Part shown: piece after piece, positions 27,101 to 41,100 of the stretch | Layout of the letters: the number at the start of each line of letters is the position of its first letter | How positions within the stretch are numbered: the stretch's first letter is position 1 | Assembly: GCA_013397435.1 (NCBI GenBank) | Contig: VZRG01000004.1 | Location: forward strand, 1,043,415 to 1,107,414 | Direction: 5' to 3' | From: Erythrocercus mccallii | Taxonomy: Eukaryota > Chordata > Aves > Passeriformes > Dicruridae | DNA length: 64,000 nucleotides | The notes under the pieces: generated by a model | What the model saw: the letters and a program-made list of their open reading frames with translations, nothing else | Database searches by the model: none | Told to the model about the DNA's origin: nothing | Translations under genes and position numbers: made by a program

Positions 27101-30100
27101 AGTTTAGAGCAACGATCTTCAAAATTGTGGACAGATGTAGCAAAATAAAGAACCAAACTTTCCATTTACCTTTTGATTATGACAGCTTGGCACATTTTTC
27201 ACATATAGGCAGGGCAGGGAAGCCTCCCTTGGTGCAGAATAAAGACGGTGCCACCTTCCTTTTGTGAACTGGGCAATTAACCATTAGCTGTGTCCATGCT
27301 GACACAGTGAAGTTAGAGGCAATCCCTCAGTGGTGCCCAGAGCCTCTGACAAATCATCTTCTACCTGAATATCTACATGCCATATATCCTTCTCTCCCCA
27401 AAATTAAATTTCATGTGACAAGTGAGCTTTGTACACAGGAAACCACAGCAAACTTAAGATAAGTAAGTCTTCAAATATAGGATTTGTCTTGTGCAGATGG
27501 GTTTGTCTGTGGTTTAGACAGCTCTACCTGAGCTTATGGCCCACAGTTTCTAGCACCATCAATAGAGAAATAAACACTTCTATAACATCTGCTCCTTACT
27601 AGACAACCACTTTAAACTGAAATCATTTGTATCTAAGAGTGCCTATTTTCCTGTTTTAATTATAAAAGATTAGGTAACTAACTCAGATATATGTGTAGAA
27701 AACCAAAACACTGGCATGTAGTCACATGTAGCTGGCATTATTTTGGGTATATTTAAAGCACTTAATAGAATTTTTAGAGGGCTCCTATTTGCCTCTTCAG
27801 CCACTTTCAACATGTATGTTTGTATATATATCAGAAACCTTTGTCTGATCCTGAGAGTTGAGCTCTGACTTCACTGAATATCCAAATCTCCTGAGGTCAG
27901 TTAGTGAGGTGGGTAAAGAGGGAAAGCTGAGTTATGCCTATAATACTTATTGTTTTTAATCTTTCATTACTCTTGTGTATCTAGGGATCATGTGGCAAAA
28001 CCAGATTTTGTAATCATATATATTTTCCACAATGTCATTTGGCCTCTGCTGTGCTGGTCCAAAAATCACAAAGTAATGTTTATTTTAATATCTCCAGAAT
28101 GTAAACCAATTCAAAAATATGAAGACAAAGAGGGGATATCACCAGCTAAAAAACAGAGTAATAAATATCCAATGACGTTATAAGGCTTTTTTGCAGGATA
28201 CCAAGGGGAGTTAAATCTCACTGGGCTGGATTGTAAAACAGTTACTCATTTAAGCTGAAAAAAAGAGAAGTAAATAAATCATCCTGGTGGCACTTATTTA
28301 CTTGTAGCATTTCTCTCAGCTGCATCCCTCTCCTTTAGTACCTTACTTTGTCAGCTTCCTTGACTACCAGGATCTCATGGAGGAGTCCAGTCTGGCAAAA
28401 GCAAGAGGCAAACTTGGGATAGAGGCCCTGATCTTGTTTATACCATGTTTTCGTTGACAAAAAAAGTGGAGGATGTTTTACCTCTGGAAGGTAAAGCTCA
28501 TGTTAATTGTCTACTGTAAAACCGTGGTGGAGACAAGATCTAACATCCTGACACCAAATCTCTCCTTTGTCATCGGAAACTTTTCAGGAAAGGCTCTGGT
28601 GGCCACTGCAAAAAGTCCTACTTGCTGGAAGGGCTGCCTTGTGTCTTTACAAGAGTCTTGATAAGGGAATAAGTGTGTCCTGTCATAGAGCATCCAGCTT
28701 TTTCTTCTGTGGTTCTTACTCCAGAGTTTTCCATCAGAGAAAGGCCTCAGGGAAGGACTGTTATTTTCTGAGAGGTAATTTGGAAAAGACAACCACAAGC
28801 AGAGAAGTTAAATTCAATAATGCAATTATTGTGCGTTAGTTGTCTTTTTACCAAAACAAATTAAGCAACAGAAACTTCCACGCTTTTGTTTCAGAGGAAG
28901 CCAAGATAATTAGTTCTCTGAGCTTTCCAGGCCCACTTCCCCACTTGCGTGTAGGGCTATGTGCCACACATTAAAAACATCTCGAACTGTTATAATGTAA
29001 GTGGTATTTTGACTCATGTAGAGATGATTTTTTTACTGACTTCAGAGATGAGAGAAGGGTGTGGTCTCTGGGTGCAGATACAGGGGAGACAAAGGGTAAA
29101 GGGGAAACCAAATACATCCTCCTCCCTCAGAGGTTACAGCACACCTGTTGTCCAGGCAGCTCTTGATGGAGAGGAGAAGGGAGAAAGATATCTATTATTG
29201 TTCTTCCCTGTTAGATGAGGATGTGGATAATGTCTCCTTTGAGTATTTCCTATGGAGGTTTGCATGCTGCACACTGTATTTTATCATATATGACCCTAAA
29301 AGCACAGCACCTAACTTGCAAAAGTTGTGTTCGGCCATGGCTGCTTGAACTAGTGCGCTGACTATTTTTTGGGGATAAAGAGGATTAGAGGTGATAAAAT
29401 CTTGCATTTCTGTAGGATCATTCTTGAAGGACCAAAAAGACATTAATTAAGCTTCCCAACAGACCTGTGTGTAGTGGAGGAAAATCCAGCAGAAGGAGAT
29501 TAAAGGTCCTGTTTTCAAACTTACTTCCCAAAGTATCTTTAGTTACAGCAAGTTTATGCATTAACATTTTAAAGCACTTGACATAGACTTTTACCCGTCC
29601 ATGTGAGGAGGCTACAGCTGCCCCAGAAAACATCTCAGCAGTACATCTTCTGGGTCATAAGCACAAAAAATGCTTCTTCCGTCTTACAAAAGTTATTCCA
29701 AGTCAGAGAGAAGTTTATTGGTAACTGAAAATTCACCTTGAAAATAACCTATTTTGAACTTAACTTTAGGAAGGTTTATTTAAAGTTTCAGAGGAATGTG
29801 CCAGTGCTTATTTTAGGAGCTCATTCCTTCCCCTCTTTCTGGCTAAATAGGATTTTTGTCTTGAGCAACACAGTCCTGAGGCAGGGGGCTATGGGGCTGG
29901 TGAATCCCAACCAAAGGTGTGTGCACATCTGGCTGGTGAATCTCTTTTGTCAGGATCATTCCTTTGACCTGCCATGTAAAGTGCCCAAGACCACATCTCA
30001 GGATCCAGGCACTCCTGAACCCTTGTGTGTTGAAGGTGGGAGAAAGACATAAAACATAACAGATAATGGTTCATATACAACTTGGCCTGAAATTTCTGAT

Positions 30101-32061
30101 TGATTTTACATTCTGAATCAAACTGGCAAGTGTGAAAAGAACATGATAAACCCACTCTTCATAGTGGGTTTTTTTCTATGGTTACAGTGATCTAATCCTG
30201 CATGAGCTCAATGAAACAGGTTGCATAATGTTTGGCTCCCTGTTTTGAAGTCTGTAGCTATTATACTAGTTTCTATGTGATTTACTTCTGGTCTTTCACT
30301 AGCATTAGGTAGAGGCTCAATTTTCCACGCTAAAAGTAATTGTTTTCCATGGAAGGATCCACTTTCTGTTTGTCTCCCTTCAATCTCATGCAATTACAAA
30401 CTTGTAGGATTAAAGGATTTTCTAACTCTAATTAACATTTCTGGTTACTAAAAGAATTGGTACAGAAACTGAGATTAAAAACAGATAAACGTATTTCCAT
30501 TAGTACCAATGCAATGGAAAAATAAGGAAAAAAAAGATGGAGCCTAGATAAGGTGTTTCAAAATTCATTTATCCTGTTTTCAAGTTGCTGAAAACTAATG
30601 CCACTCTAGGTCCAGATTTTGCAATCCACTTTCTTTCTGTCTAGAAACAGGCTTTTTCCCTGTATTTTCTTGGAATTTTTAGAGTTATCAGGTACCTTTC
30701 AAGCCAGGAACTACTAAGCAGGCTATATGGAAATTACTGACTTGTTCATGACACTATGGCAAGTATCAGCAACTATGTGACCATGGATTTGTAATACATA
30801 TATACACATGTATATATACCATGACTCTGCTATCCCAGGAATCCTGCACAATGACACAGCTGCCCTGGTGCACAGAAGCTACCTTATTAATGCCAAGGGA
30901 ACTCACTGGGCTTTTCATTACATGGCCTGGCTTTTAATGGGATAAACTTCTCCTACTGGCTTTGCTCCTGATTTGCACTGATTGCTCAGACAGCCCAGCA
31001 GTGCTGTCACTGGTGCACGGATCCAGGGAAGTGTCACCAGTGTCACCCTGCACACCCAGCCCCATCTGACCCTGGACCTGCTGCACACTCTGGTATCTCC
31101 TGAGTGTTTGACTCAGCTCTGGCCCATGCTGTGCTCAGCTCTGCCTGAGGGCTGCAAAGCATTCACCCAGAAAGTCTAGACAAAGGTAGAAAATCCTAAA
31201 AATCTGCTCTGACAGGATTTTCTTTTAGATAAAGGAGACCAGTCCAGGAGACCTTGGATTGCAGTCTCATTAGCAAAATTGTGCTTTTACTAGTACAGCT
31301 TGTTCCATTTGAAAGGTAAACTGATTTTACTATACCAGTGCAAAGCAATCCTGCTTGTCCAACAGACTAAGTATACTTCATTCCCATAATGCACAGGAAC
31401 TCCTACGCCAGTAAAGCATTTCCAGTTTAAGTACAGCCTGTGTTTTCAGTCATTCATCTCCAAAATGGTAGAAAACATCTCTAAAAAAGGGTATGGTGAG
31501 AATTCAGTCATCAGTAAATGAGAAGTGCTTTAAAATTATCACAGAGAAAGTCCAATTGCATAAAGGATTATGTATCAATATCATATAATCTCTTTCAAGG
31601 GTTTATGGCTTTATAAAAGCATGGAATGAAAAATTATTCTGGATTGCAAACAAAAAGTGACTGCTTTGAGTGTTTGAAAATGGTGCTTTACTGATTTGTT
31701 AAAAACCAAACATAAATCTGTGTAATACCTATGAGACACACATTTCTCAGCACAAAAATTGTAAAGAGCATTTCTAATTGTCACCATGATTTTACAGGTT
31801 TTCTTCTGTCATACTGAGCCAGCTCTTCATGTATTTCAGTTTCTTGTTACTGTGTCTACATATAACCCATACTAGTTCTTTATGAACATGGAAATTCAGG
31901 ATGACAATGTACAACATTTATTCATTTAAATAAAAGAGATCAGAATAAAATATATAATTATTTCTTTAAAGACTAAAAACCAAATCAGTAATTTATTTTC
32001 ATGAGCACAGGCTGCCATATGACATTTGTTTTGTAGGATGACTCATATATTTGGACTTCAT
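24188..32061. other. Unique non-coding sequence, no gene seen
   Basis: The longest frames are 164 codons minus (25041-25535), 109 codons minus (26663-26992) and 104 codons plus (29738-30052). None shows a recognisable family, and the 164-codon frame lacks repeat or domain structure. A purine-rich GA tract lies at about 25381-25435. A small hairpin followed by a T run occurs at 30148-30175. No RNA gene was found. Confidence 0.45.
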
Positions 32062-32087
32062 GCCAAGCCATGAATGTCATGGCTGGC
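32062..32087. repeat. Short compact inverted repeat
   Basis: GCCAAGCCATGA pairs with TCATGGCTGGC across a three-base loop with one bulged A, giving an 11-bp stem. It is small and may be a chance structure. Confidence 0.6.
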
Positions 32088-33895
32088 GTAGAATTTTCTA
32101 TGTACTGCAAATGCTGTTGAAAGCGTTTCCCACCTCCAGTAGCTTTTAAGAATTGCAATTACCTGAAAGATCCCAAGTGAAGAGTAAAGTGAAAGAATGG
32201 AAGAGATCACTGCCTATGGTAGGCAATTTTCCTGTTATTGGTAAGACCAAACACAGTCAAGAAATAACACCATTTTTACAGGGAGTAACTCTGATTATGC
32301 CTAAGCATGTCAAATTATGTCCACTGCATACTGAAAGAGGCAAAGCGTGACTCTTGGTTTGCTTCCTGAGATACTGGTGGACTCATGCACTCCCTCTGCA
32401 ATGCTCCAGAGCAGTGCCAGACCTGCAGTGACCACTGCAGGGTTATCTTTGGGCCACCAAGGAAACAACCCCTCAGCCTCATCCTTCTTGTACCCATTTG
32501 AGGAGGAAGCAGGAGAGGAGCACACACTACTCCTGTCCTGTCACTGCTACTGCCCCTGGGTGCCTGCCTGGCACACATTTCCAAGCCTTAGCAGGGCTGG
32601 ATCCCTGCCTCACTGGCATGAAGGACACACATCTGACCGCACAACTAGGCTTATGCTGGGTGTAGTTGGACAGGACATAGCAATTAACCTCTTTAATAAA
32701 TGCAGTATCTGTGGGCTCAAGAGGGTTAAATGAAGATCTGAAGGATGGTTTCAGCCTTCATTAGCCCTGGGCATTGGATTACAGTGTTTTTTAAGGCCTT
32801 GCTCTTCTCTGTATTGGCAGCGACTTTCAGTTTGAAAAGAGGTCTGTTGTCAGACACTCTAATCCATTCAATAAGAACAAACTCACCTGGTTAAGCCCAG
32901 CTACATAAACAGATTAGGCAGCTGTCATGCACCAACAGGCATTGTATAATATCAGATGACACGATATGATAAACAGCATTCATATTGTTTGGAAATTTCT
33001 ATCTCTTTAGGTTGAGATTAAATACTCATGGAACACACAAAGGCTGACTTTTATTTCACCATGGTCTGTTTCTCCAGGACAAACACTCATTCACTAATTT
33101 GTCACACATGTTCCGTTCATTCAAGCTTCATGCACACCTTGTTCACTGTGGGTCAGGTTCACTTCTCAGCTGCTTTCTTTGCAAACCTTTGGAAATCAAT
33201 GGATGTAGGAGTGATTCACAAGCAATGAAAACAGAGACATGCCTTTTTTTAACTAGGAAAAGGCTTTAGGGATTATAAGCATGAATTTCAGCAGAATTTG
33301 GACTATGATACAATGACTTTTCAAGAGGACTTAAGAAAAATGGATCTACATCCTCTTGCCATATGCTTTCTGTAATGAACATCTGGTTCCAGTGAGATCT
33401 CACTGTGGGATATTTTGTAATGCAAAAATGTGTTAAGTGACTTTTGCTCAGAGAAAGATTTGGTCACAGACCCTTCATCCTCAGTATTATATGTACGTAA
33501 GGTTCCAGTCTGTACACTACATGTCTGGGGATAATTAAATATCTGCGACCAACCAGGAGGCATTGATCTTAGCAGGAATAACAGTCAGGCTGCAGATAGA
33601 CATATTGGAGTTTGTTGTGAGATCTGGGTGAGATGGAGCAGCATGGAAGAGAACCCATTGCACAGAAAATAGCACAATATATCATGTACTAATGGTATAA
33701 TTTTTTTTTGCTGACAACTTAGCCACTCATTCTTTCCTCTGAAACCGTAGCCTTTGGCAACTAAGGCAAAAATACAATTTTTCCTTAAGCAGTCACTGAA
33801 ATTTAAACCTGTTCATTGACAAAATTTATTCATGACCTCTGGTAATTTCAAACTTAATGGACTGAAACTTGAAGGTTTATATGTCTTCTTTCAAA
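32088..33895. other. Unique non-coding sequence with a GC-richer patch
   Basis: The 32370-32650 part is GC-richer and carries overlapping frames on both strands, the longest 128 codons plus at 32347-32733. The frames are mutually exclusive and unrecognised. No repeat was identified. Confidence 0.45.
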
Positions 33896-33941
33896 AGTAA
33901 TGTATATTCTGGATGTATACACATAATGAATATACATTATT
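33896..33941. repeat. Imperfect hairpin with a 12-bp perfect outer stem
   Basis: TAATGTATATTC at 33898-33909 pairs exactly with GAATATACATTA at 33928-33939. Inside, a 3x3 mismatch is followed by ATGT pairing with ACAT around an ATAC tetraloop. It is about 46 bases in total, shorter than a usual microRNA precursor. The AT-rich composition raises the chance likelihood. Confidence 0.7.
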
Positions 33942-36900
33942 GTAGCTCGTTTTAAGGTCTTGATTTCCCTTAGTGGCTAATGATTCTGCCTTTCAGAAAT
34001 TAGATGTCCACTATTTTTGGAATCCTAAAGCCTTCTGAGAAAAATCAAGTTGAAACACAGAATCTGAGATTCTCACAGTATAGGCTCTATTTTATGAGCT
34101 TTTGCCTGTCATCATCTGGCAATTAGCATCTTATATTTTTGTATTTATGAGTGTCTCAGGCTTGCCAGTCACCCTAAGCAGTTATTACCCAAGTGGTAGA
34201 GAAGGTGACTTGTGGCTATACCTTACAGTTCATTGTCACATAAAATCCTTTTATCCAAAACCTATGTAATGGGTAAGTTCATTAGTATTTAAATCAAATA
34301 AGAGCACCCTGTTGCCATTCTTTCTATCCAATACAGCTGAATGGGTGCTGTACCTGATGTAATAAATATGGAAAGTAGATGGAAGAATGAGGAAAAACCA
34401 GAACTAGTTTGGTAGATGTTTCTGGAGAGGCAGGTGCTCTCTGTGTAGAGGGCTATAAAATAGCCTGAGAAGGAAGGTCTGCAATGGGGAGGGCTGAAAC
34501 TAGGCAAGTGGCAAAAATGTTTGTTCAAGGTGGGCCCTAATGCTCTCAGGCAGCAGAGTGGTCAAAAAGGGGAATTTTCTGGGATTCAGAGCCAGAGAAG
34601 ACTGAGATGTGGAGGTACAGCAGAGAGATCAGATAAAGAGAAACAGTCAGACAAAGCATGGACTACTTATGTTGGGAAGCCCTGGGAAGGTATTCAGGTT
34701 GTCAGGTACACAGCAGGCACAAGCAAGGAGGAAAAGCTTCGGGAGTGCATACTACTGATGTAATTAGGCCTGGAGCACAAGTTTGATTTTCAAGAGACTC
34801 ATAGTACTTAGCCCTGTAGTTTTTTTTATCAGAGAGATAAGAGTTTTAGATTTTAGAACCAGGTTGACCGTGTCTATCCATCTCTCCATAAGACCAGAGG
34901 TGTTTAGGATGAAAAGAGCTTCTGGTAGCATATCTTCTGTGAAAGTCAGACAACTCTAAAAAATTTCTTCTATGATGCTGCTTAACTGGATTTCTGTAAC
35001 TTTCCAAACACACTGCCAAGACAAATGCTCCTTCAAAATATTTGGCACAGTAGGGATGGTGGCCTCTGAGGTGAAGAAGCTAGGTTCTTTTAAATGGAAA
35101 TTAATTCTGAAACCCAATAATGCTAGATTAACCTTAGGCACAAATTTTGACGTCTGACTTCTTCCCAATCAAAACATTAAAAAATTAGAAAAATCTGTGC
35201 AAACTGCAAGACCACCAGGCAACATGGTTTTGTAAAATAGGTGGAAGGAACCTACTGAAATAATCTTGGAAGACTGAGAAGATTTTCTCTCTGGATTAGC
35301 TGCAAGCACAACATGGCATTAGGAGAGATATTCAGGTGCTTAAACATAGGTAACTGGTGTAATTTCAGATAATTTCCAGTGAGCTGATAGGTGTATGGGA
35401 AACCTATGACTTTCTACAATAAAGCACAAGACCTTAGGGCATCTAAACTGTGCTGGACATATATGTTTAGGTACTCAAATCAGCCCTTAGGTGTGCTCCA
35501 GTGGAACTATCATGGCAGTTTGCCCTTCATGCTTTTAGATATCCATCCCTGAATTGCTTCAATGTGTCCCCAAAGGTGCTTAACAGGCCTGAGGTGAACT
35601 GGCACAAGGGTTCAGCAGCATAGCTATGTGAATAAATTCTAGCATGCACATTTTATACCCCAAATCACTGTAGGAGTATGCACTAAGCCAAACCCTACTG
35701 CTCCCCACCAGGGCTGGGAGCTGAACCAAGCCCTTTTCCTTGTGAGGAAGACCTGACCCACTGTCACCCCACATTTTTCCTTCACCTACGTGGTCCAGCT
35801 GACCCTTCTCTCCCCAGAGGTTTCAGCTGCCTCACATCTGTTTGCTTGCTTAATCACTCTACCAAATGCATAAAATGCTCCAGCTTTACATAGCTATATA
35901 TAATGAGATATAACACATTTTGCTTAGTGCCAGGGGTGGTCTAAGCAAATTTCCACAACGGCCTAGGAAAAGATTAAGATCACTGGGGCAGGTGGCTCCA
36001 GTTTGCTGCATGCTGCCTGTGATGCTGTGAGATGTCCTCTCCTCTCCCACTCAAATGGACAGGTTGTGTGGCTAAGTCTAGGGCAAGCTGTGGCTCCAGC
36101 CAGCTTCCAGCTGCCTTCACTGTGCTGGGAGCCAGCAGCTCTTGTGTGCTTCTGGTGCTACAGCTCAGCATGGCATGAAAGCAATCTTGTCAGTCAGGGA
36201 GAGAGTCATTATTACTCAGATCAAAGTCAGGATTTTTTCCTGTTTTGATGCACAGCTAGAATTATTACACTGTATCTTCTCTGTCATATCAAAGTTCTGA
36301 GTGACTTTAACTCAAAATAAAATACTTCAACTAGTGCAATTAATGCTTTTAACACATTTGAGAATTTAAAATTATTATCTTTGACTGTGGCTTAAGAGTG
36401 GGGGGAAAAAGGGAAGAGAGACTGAGATTCTAACTTTATTCCAAGCATTAAACCATGTATAAATTGTAAGGATTCTGGACAAGGGGATTATAATGTGATC
36501 TCAAATAATTAAAAGGCTTTAACACACTAAGAGAGTTCGCAGCCTTTGGCGTTGCTAACACAGAATGTTTCAGTAATGCTTAAACAACTTTTCTGCAGAT
36601 TCTCCTTTTTTATTTTCTTTGATCATATTTCTATCCTCATAGAAGTAAAGGGAAAAGTTACAAGCATAACACCAGAATGCCTGGGCAGACCAGACACTAA
36701 AACAAAGAACTCAGGCTTCAAATCATGTCATTTAATTGTCTTCCATTTGCCTCTCAGCTATCAAAATACTCAGCTATTGAAAGCTAAGATATGTTGTCCC
36801 AATGCTTAAGAATAGGGTAAAGTCCTTATCTGGCTTTCCACAGCATTTGCCACTAGGTAGGATCAAGAACCACCCCAGCTAAATAAACCAAAATAATGTC

Positions 36901-37996
36901 AAACCCAAAATAGCCGAAGTAGACGATTAGTAAGAAATCCATCACAGTCATACAGCATGGTATTATCTGTGCAGACAAATAAAGAGGAAGCAAAAAGCAG
37001 GAGCCTTTTCCCTCTGGATTTCCCTGGAAAGGGTGATTATTTTCAGATACAGAGGACAGGCCACTACCTGGGAAGCAGGGATCAGCCAGCGACTGAAGTC
37101 ACAGCCAGTCTGAGTCTTAGGGAGACCAGCATAGTTTCACTGGCAGGATAGCTGCTGCCCCAGCAAGAGGAAAGATAAGGCAAGATGAGCAGTAACTGGG
37201 CAGCCTGAGTAAGCTCCCATATCTGAGGGCAGGGCAAGCAAGTCAGATGGAAATTTCCACCCCAGGCAGTCCATGGGGGAACTAGGGCAAAAAGACCCTG
37301 CAAGGCTCAAACACAACCTCTGCTTCATTCATGGTATCAAAAGAGTGCAGGAACAGATTCTGGAACTCTGCAAAATTCACAGTCAGGGCAAGGTGTAGAG
37401 GAGCAAAGACAAGAAGACCTGCAACCAGAAAAGCCCCAGTGAAGCCACCATGTCATTCACTGCAGAGGGGCCTAAGCACATGGAGCATGGGATAATTTTG
37501 AAAAACTGAGAGTTTTTTTGACATCAGAATTGAAGATCTGGACATATAGTTGTCTTTGCTGACTTTATCTCACCAAATGTCTTGCACAATGACCAAAATG
37601 AGCACCTGTAGTGGTTTTCTACCTCTTTTCTACAAGACACTCAAGCACAGGAGGATACCAGCAGTGAAATCTTGCTTCTGTCCTTCATAAAAGAACTGCT
37701 GGGCCATCACAAAACAGTGTGTCTTTCTACAGAGATCATTCATTAGTGTGGCACCTTTTCTTCCTCTGATTCATGGATACATCTTTCAAAATGAAGCCAG
37801 TGACAGCATGGACAATAACTGAACACACAGGTGTTTCATTGTATAGTATGCTGAACAAGAAGTACACCTTTGTGGCATACATCTTGTCTGTGGTTCCAAA
37901 GCTTAAAGCAAATATGAATAAATTTAACTCTGCTTCACTTCCTAGGGAGGCAGATTTCTCTCTGTTTTGTAGTGAGGCAAAGCTAGGCACAAAGGG
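33942..37996. other. Unique non-coding sequence
   Basis: Only frames up to 87 codons occur. The stretch 35320-35600 contains scattered motifs (TTCAGGTGCTTAAACATAGG, GTGTGCTCCAGTGGAACT) that recall old archosaur repeats, but no continuous match could be followed. No gene was seen. Confidence 0.45.
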
Positions 37997-38102
37997 CAAG
38001 ATTTTCAAAGATATTGAAGTGCCTGAAGATGGAGAAATGCCTTTTGGGATTTGCAAAAGTGCTTATGCAGAGTAGGTACCTGCCTCCCACTGAGATCAGT
38101 GT
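37997..38102. repeat. Ancient palindromic archosaur/turtle-type repeat
   Basis: The motifs occur in order: AAGATTTTCAAAGATATTGA, AGTGCCTGAAGATGGAGA, GGGATTTGCAAAAGTGCTTA, GTAGGTACCTGCCTCCCACT and GAGATCAGTG. This order matches a palindromic, MITE-like repeat common in turtle, crocodile and bird DNA, whose units are GATTTTCAAAG, GGTGCCTAAAGATG, GGGATTTTCAAAAG, GGCGCCTAACTCCCATTGA and ATCAATGGGAG. I do not know its database name. A 100-codon plus frame (37773-38075) overlaps it and is therefore probably spurious. Confidence 0.6.
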
Positions 38103-41100
38103 TTTGTATCTGTTCAACAGATGCAAATCTGACAGCTGGCTCTGTTAGAACAATATTTGCTGAGGGTAAACCAACTGCACACAACAGAGAACAAAGATGG
38201 GACCCATTCTCTGCTTTCCTCCTGACACAGAACTAGCATGGCATTCACGTGACACAGAGATCTTGTACTTCTGTCCACAAGGGGTTTTTGTCCACCATCC
38301 TTCTTGCTGTGCCATGCTTGGCTGCTCTCCTTGCCATAACCTCACCATCTCCAGGAGCTCCTACATGTTGCTCAGGGTAACCTTCTGCTACTTTTCCTAA
38401 AGCAACTGCCCTTAGCAACCTTGTTAGACTTTTCCTGCAGCAGACATTCAGCACTCAGTCACAGATTTGCCTTCTGTTTGAAATAGTTGCATCATCTTTT
38501 AATGTCTGAAGATCTAAATAATTGTTCATATATTCATTTTAGGTATACAACCCCTGGTGCCCACAGAAGAGAATATCCAGAGGTTTCTGGGCTGGGTCTG
38601 TGGAGAGATGCATTCAATTCCATCACCTGATGATGATTTTCCATATGAAGTCAGCAACTGGACTAGGAAGAATGAATGCACAAAAAGACTGGGATAGCCA
38701 ACGTAAAGGTCTGTCTACCAGCAAAATCCCAGTTGTTTAATATGTGTGGACATGCCATGAACTCTTTCACCTCCATACTGCAATTTGACACTTGTGTGAC
38801 AGTCAAGTCTGTCACTGGGAACTGGAAGGCTTCAAGCCTAGAGATGTGTTCAGGGCACAGCAAGTATATCTCTGCAAAATCATCCAGAGTATGGGGACAG
38901 CAGCCCTTGTTCAAAACAATGTCCAAGCAGCTCCTGCCTGCGGCTCTGCTGACACCACCCCCTCTCAGAGATGGATGGAGGTTCCTTCATCAGAAAGGAT
39001 TCAAGCCAACCTGTCCCACCTCCAGCTAAAGGATAATCAGGCAGGCATTCAGAGCATACAAGAGGGAACATCACTCTGGAGCTAAGCACAGTATGCGGGA
39101 CTCCCAAAGTCCTGTCCCTGACCTGCAGACTATGTACTTTGACCACTGGCAATTTAATGCTTTGTGGTAATAATTTGCAAGTTATGTGTAATTTGAGATA
39201 AACATGCGTGTCTACATATGGTCTGGGCCAAGTGAGCATTTTCATAGTGAAAGAATGAAAACATTCAGACAGCTTTGCTGCTTTTTTGTGTGCTTGTGAC
39301 CGTGAGTTTTTTGGCTTGAGGGCTTGTGTTACTGACACAGCTAAGCCCACTCTAACCTGTGCAGGCTGAGGTGTCCATGCTGTAATCCTGAGCAGGATGC
39401 TTATTGGTGAGGAGCATGCTCTGAGAGTGAGGAGTGAAAACAACCATTGAAAAATAGCCTACAGCAAAATTCATTACCTGTGGATTCAGTGCTAATGTTC
39501 CAGGGTTACACATGCTGTTCAGTATTTTATCTGTGGTCAGACCAGATATGTGAGCTCCCAAGAAAACATCTCTTTGCCACGAAAAGACTGATACTTCATA
39601 TTTAGGCAGAAGGAAAGGCACATAAACTTAGGAAAGCATTCTATACCTCACTTAAGACTTTTGTGGTAATTGAAACAAACCCCCAAGAACACTGGGAGGA
39701 GATGATCCTCAGCACATGCACATGGTCTGGCTCAGCATTGGGTTCAAAGGCAAGCACATTGCTGGTGCACAGCATGGTGTGCATAGGAACAGGCTGGCAA
39801 GCCTTCCTTCTTTGTTCAGTCACTCTATAGCTCAAAGGAAGTTTGTAGGACTGAGAATTCAATATTGAAAAATAAGCAAAGGACTTTAATTACATACTCA
39901 ACACTGTACTTTATAAATGTCAAAGAGAAACTGTCAAATTCAAAACACATTTGAAAACACAATTTTGCTATTGATATTTTTTGCTTTAAAAGCCAGAGAA
40001 AATTTAAGACATATTTACTTTTCTCTGTCAATAGTGTTTATTCATTGTTAAGCATTTATACACTTAATTTGTTGTGAAAAGCAACACAAGTTTTTTTTCA
40101 ATTCCTTCTCTCTTTGTACCACTTTCTGTTTACTGGAAGCAAACAGTAAAAAGCTTTTTAATTTCTTAATCCTTTATGGTTATGATCTTTAAAACTTCTT
40201 CAAGGAAAAGCTTGCATGTTTATGTTGAGGTCTCTATCTATAACTAAACGCACTAGAGAGAGGGAAATACAGAAAATGTATTTTGAATTTGCATGACCTG
40301 ATGGCCACACTAGCTTCCATGTCCCAGAAGACTCTGATCATCAGCAGAGAGGACAATTCACAGCAAAAAGGAGGGGAAAACAAATGCCTACGTTCAGCGC
40401 CTTACCCGAGCAGGTGATACGTAATTGAGGTAAGGTAGGTAACAAAATCCTCCTAGAGATATTTAAGCCTTGTCTAACAAAAGCCACTCAGAGAAAAACA
40501 CCTCTCAACATAAATTTGAGTGCTAGCACCTGATTTTATCCACGATGCAACACATGTGCTGAGTCAATATTAGAAAAGCTGTGATAAATTCTTCCTCATT
40601 CATGTTGCTTACAGATGATTATAGCAAAAAATCTGTTTCAAATCTAGTTCCAGTCAAAATGACAGAACATCTTTTGATTTGATGACACTAAGACATTAGG
40701 AGATCTAAATTGGGCAATTTCATCTTCCAAAGATAGAACCATAACAATTTTGGCAGTTTATATAGGGACAGTTTAAAATAAGGCCCTCCCTGTATTATTC
40801 ACTCTCGGAACTCGTTTTCCGATGATCTCTCCTAGCTCTCTCCCCTCTGCCACCAACTCAGTGAAACAGTTTCTCAGCAGAGCAGGCTGTTTGTGGCTCC
40901 CAGCCATGAGGAACATGTACATCAGGATGTTTCTTAAATCTTTTTATTAAAGATTCCACAAGTTGCCCCAGGCAGGAGACTTAATAATTTTGCTGACGAA
41001 CAGTGCATGACACTCTGAGGGCAGCATTCCCTGCTCTCCTCCCTTGGCTGCAAATGTGTCCCAGCATCATCAGAGTCTTCAGGTGGACTTCATCTGTTGT

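Noticed and set aside
30148..30175. Hairpin (AAACCCACT/AGTGGGTTT) followed by a T run, like a bacterial intrinsic terminator
   Set aside because: The window is vertebrate nuclear DNA with no bacterial gene upstream. The 9-bp stem with a T run is a coincidence.
35320..35600. Possible old reptile-type repeat
   Set aside because: Isolated motifs recall such repeats, but I could not follow a continuous ordered match.
38880..39443. 187-codon minus-strand open frame
   Set aside because: Longest gap-free frame, but no recognisable domain, signal or repeat pattern. It is overlapped by plus-strand frames of similar quality in a GC-richer patch.
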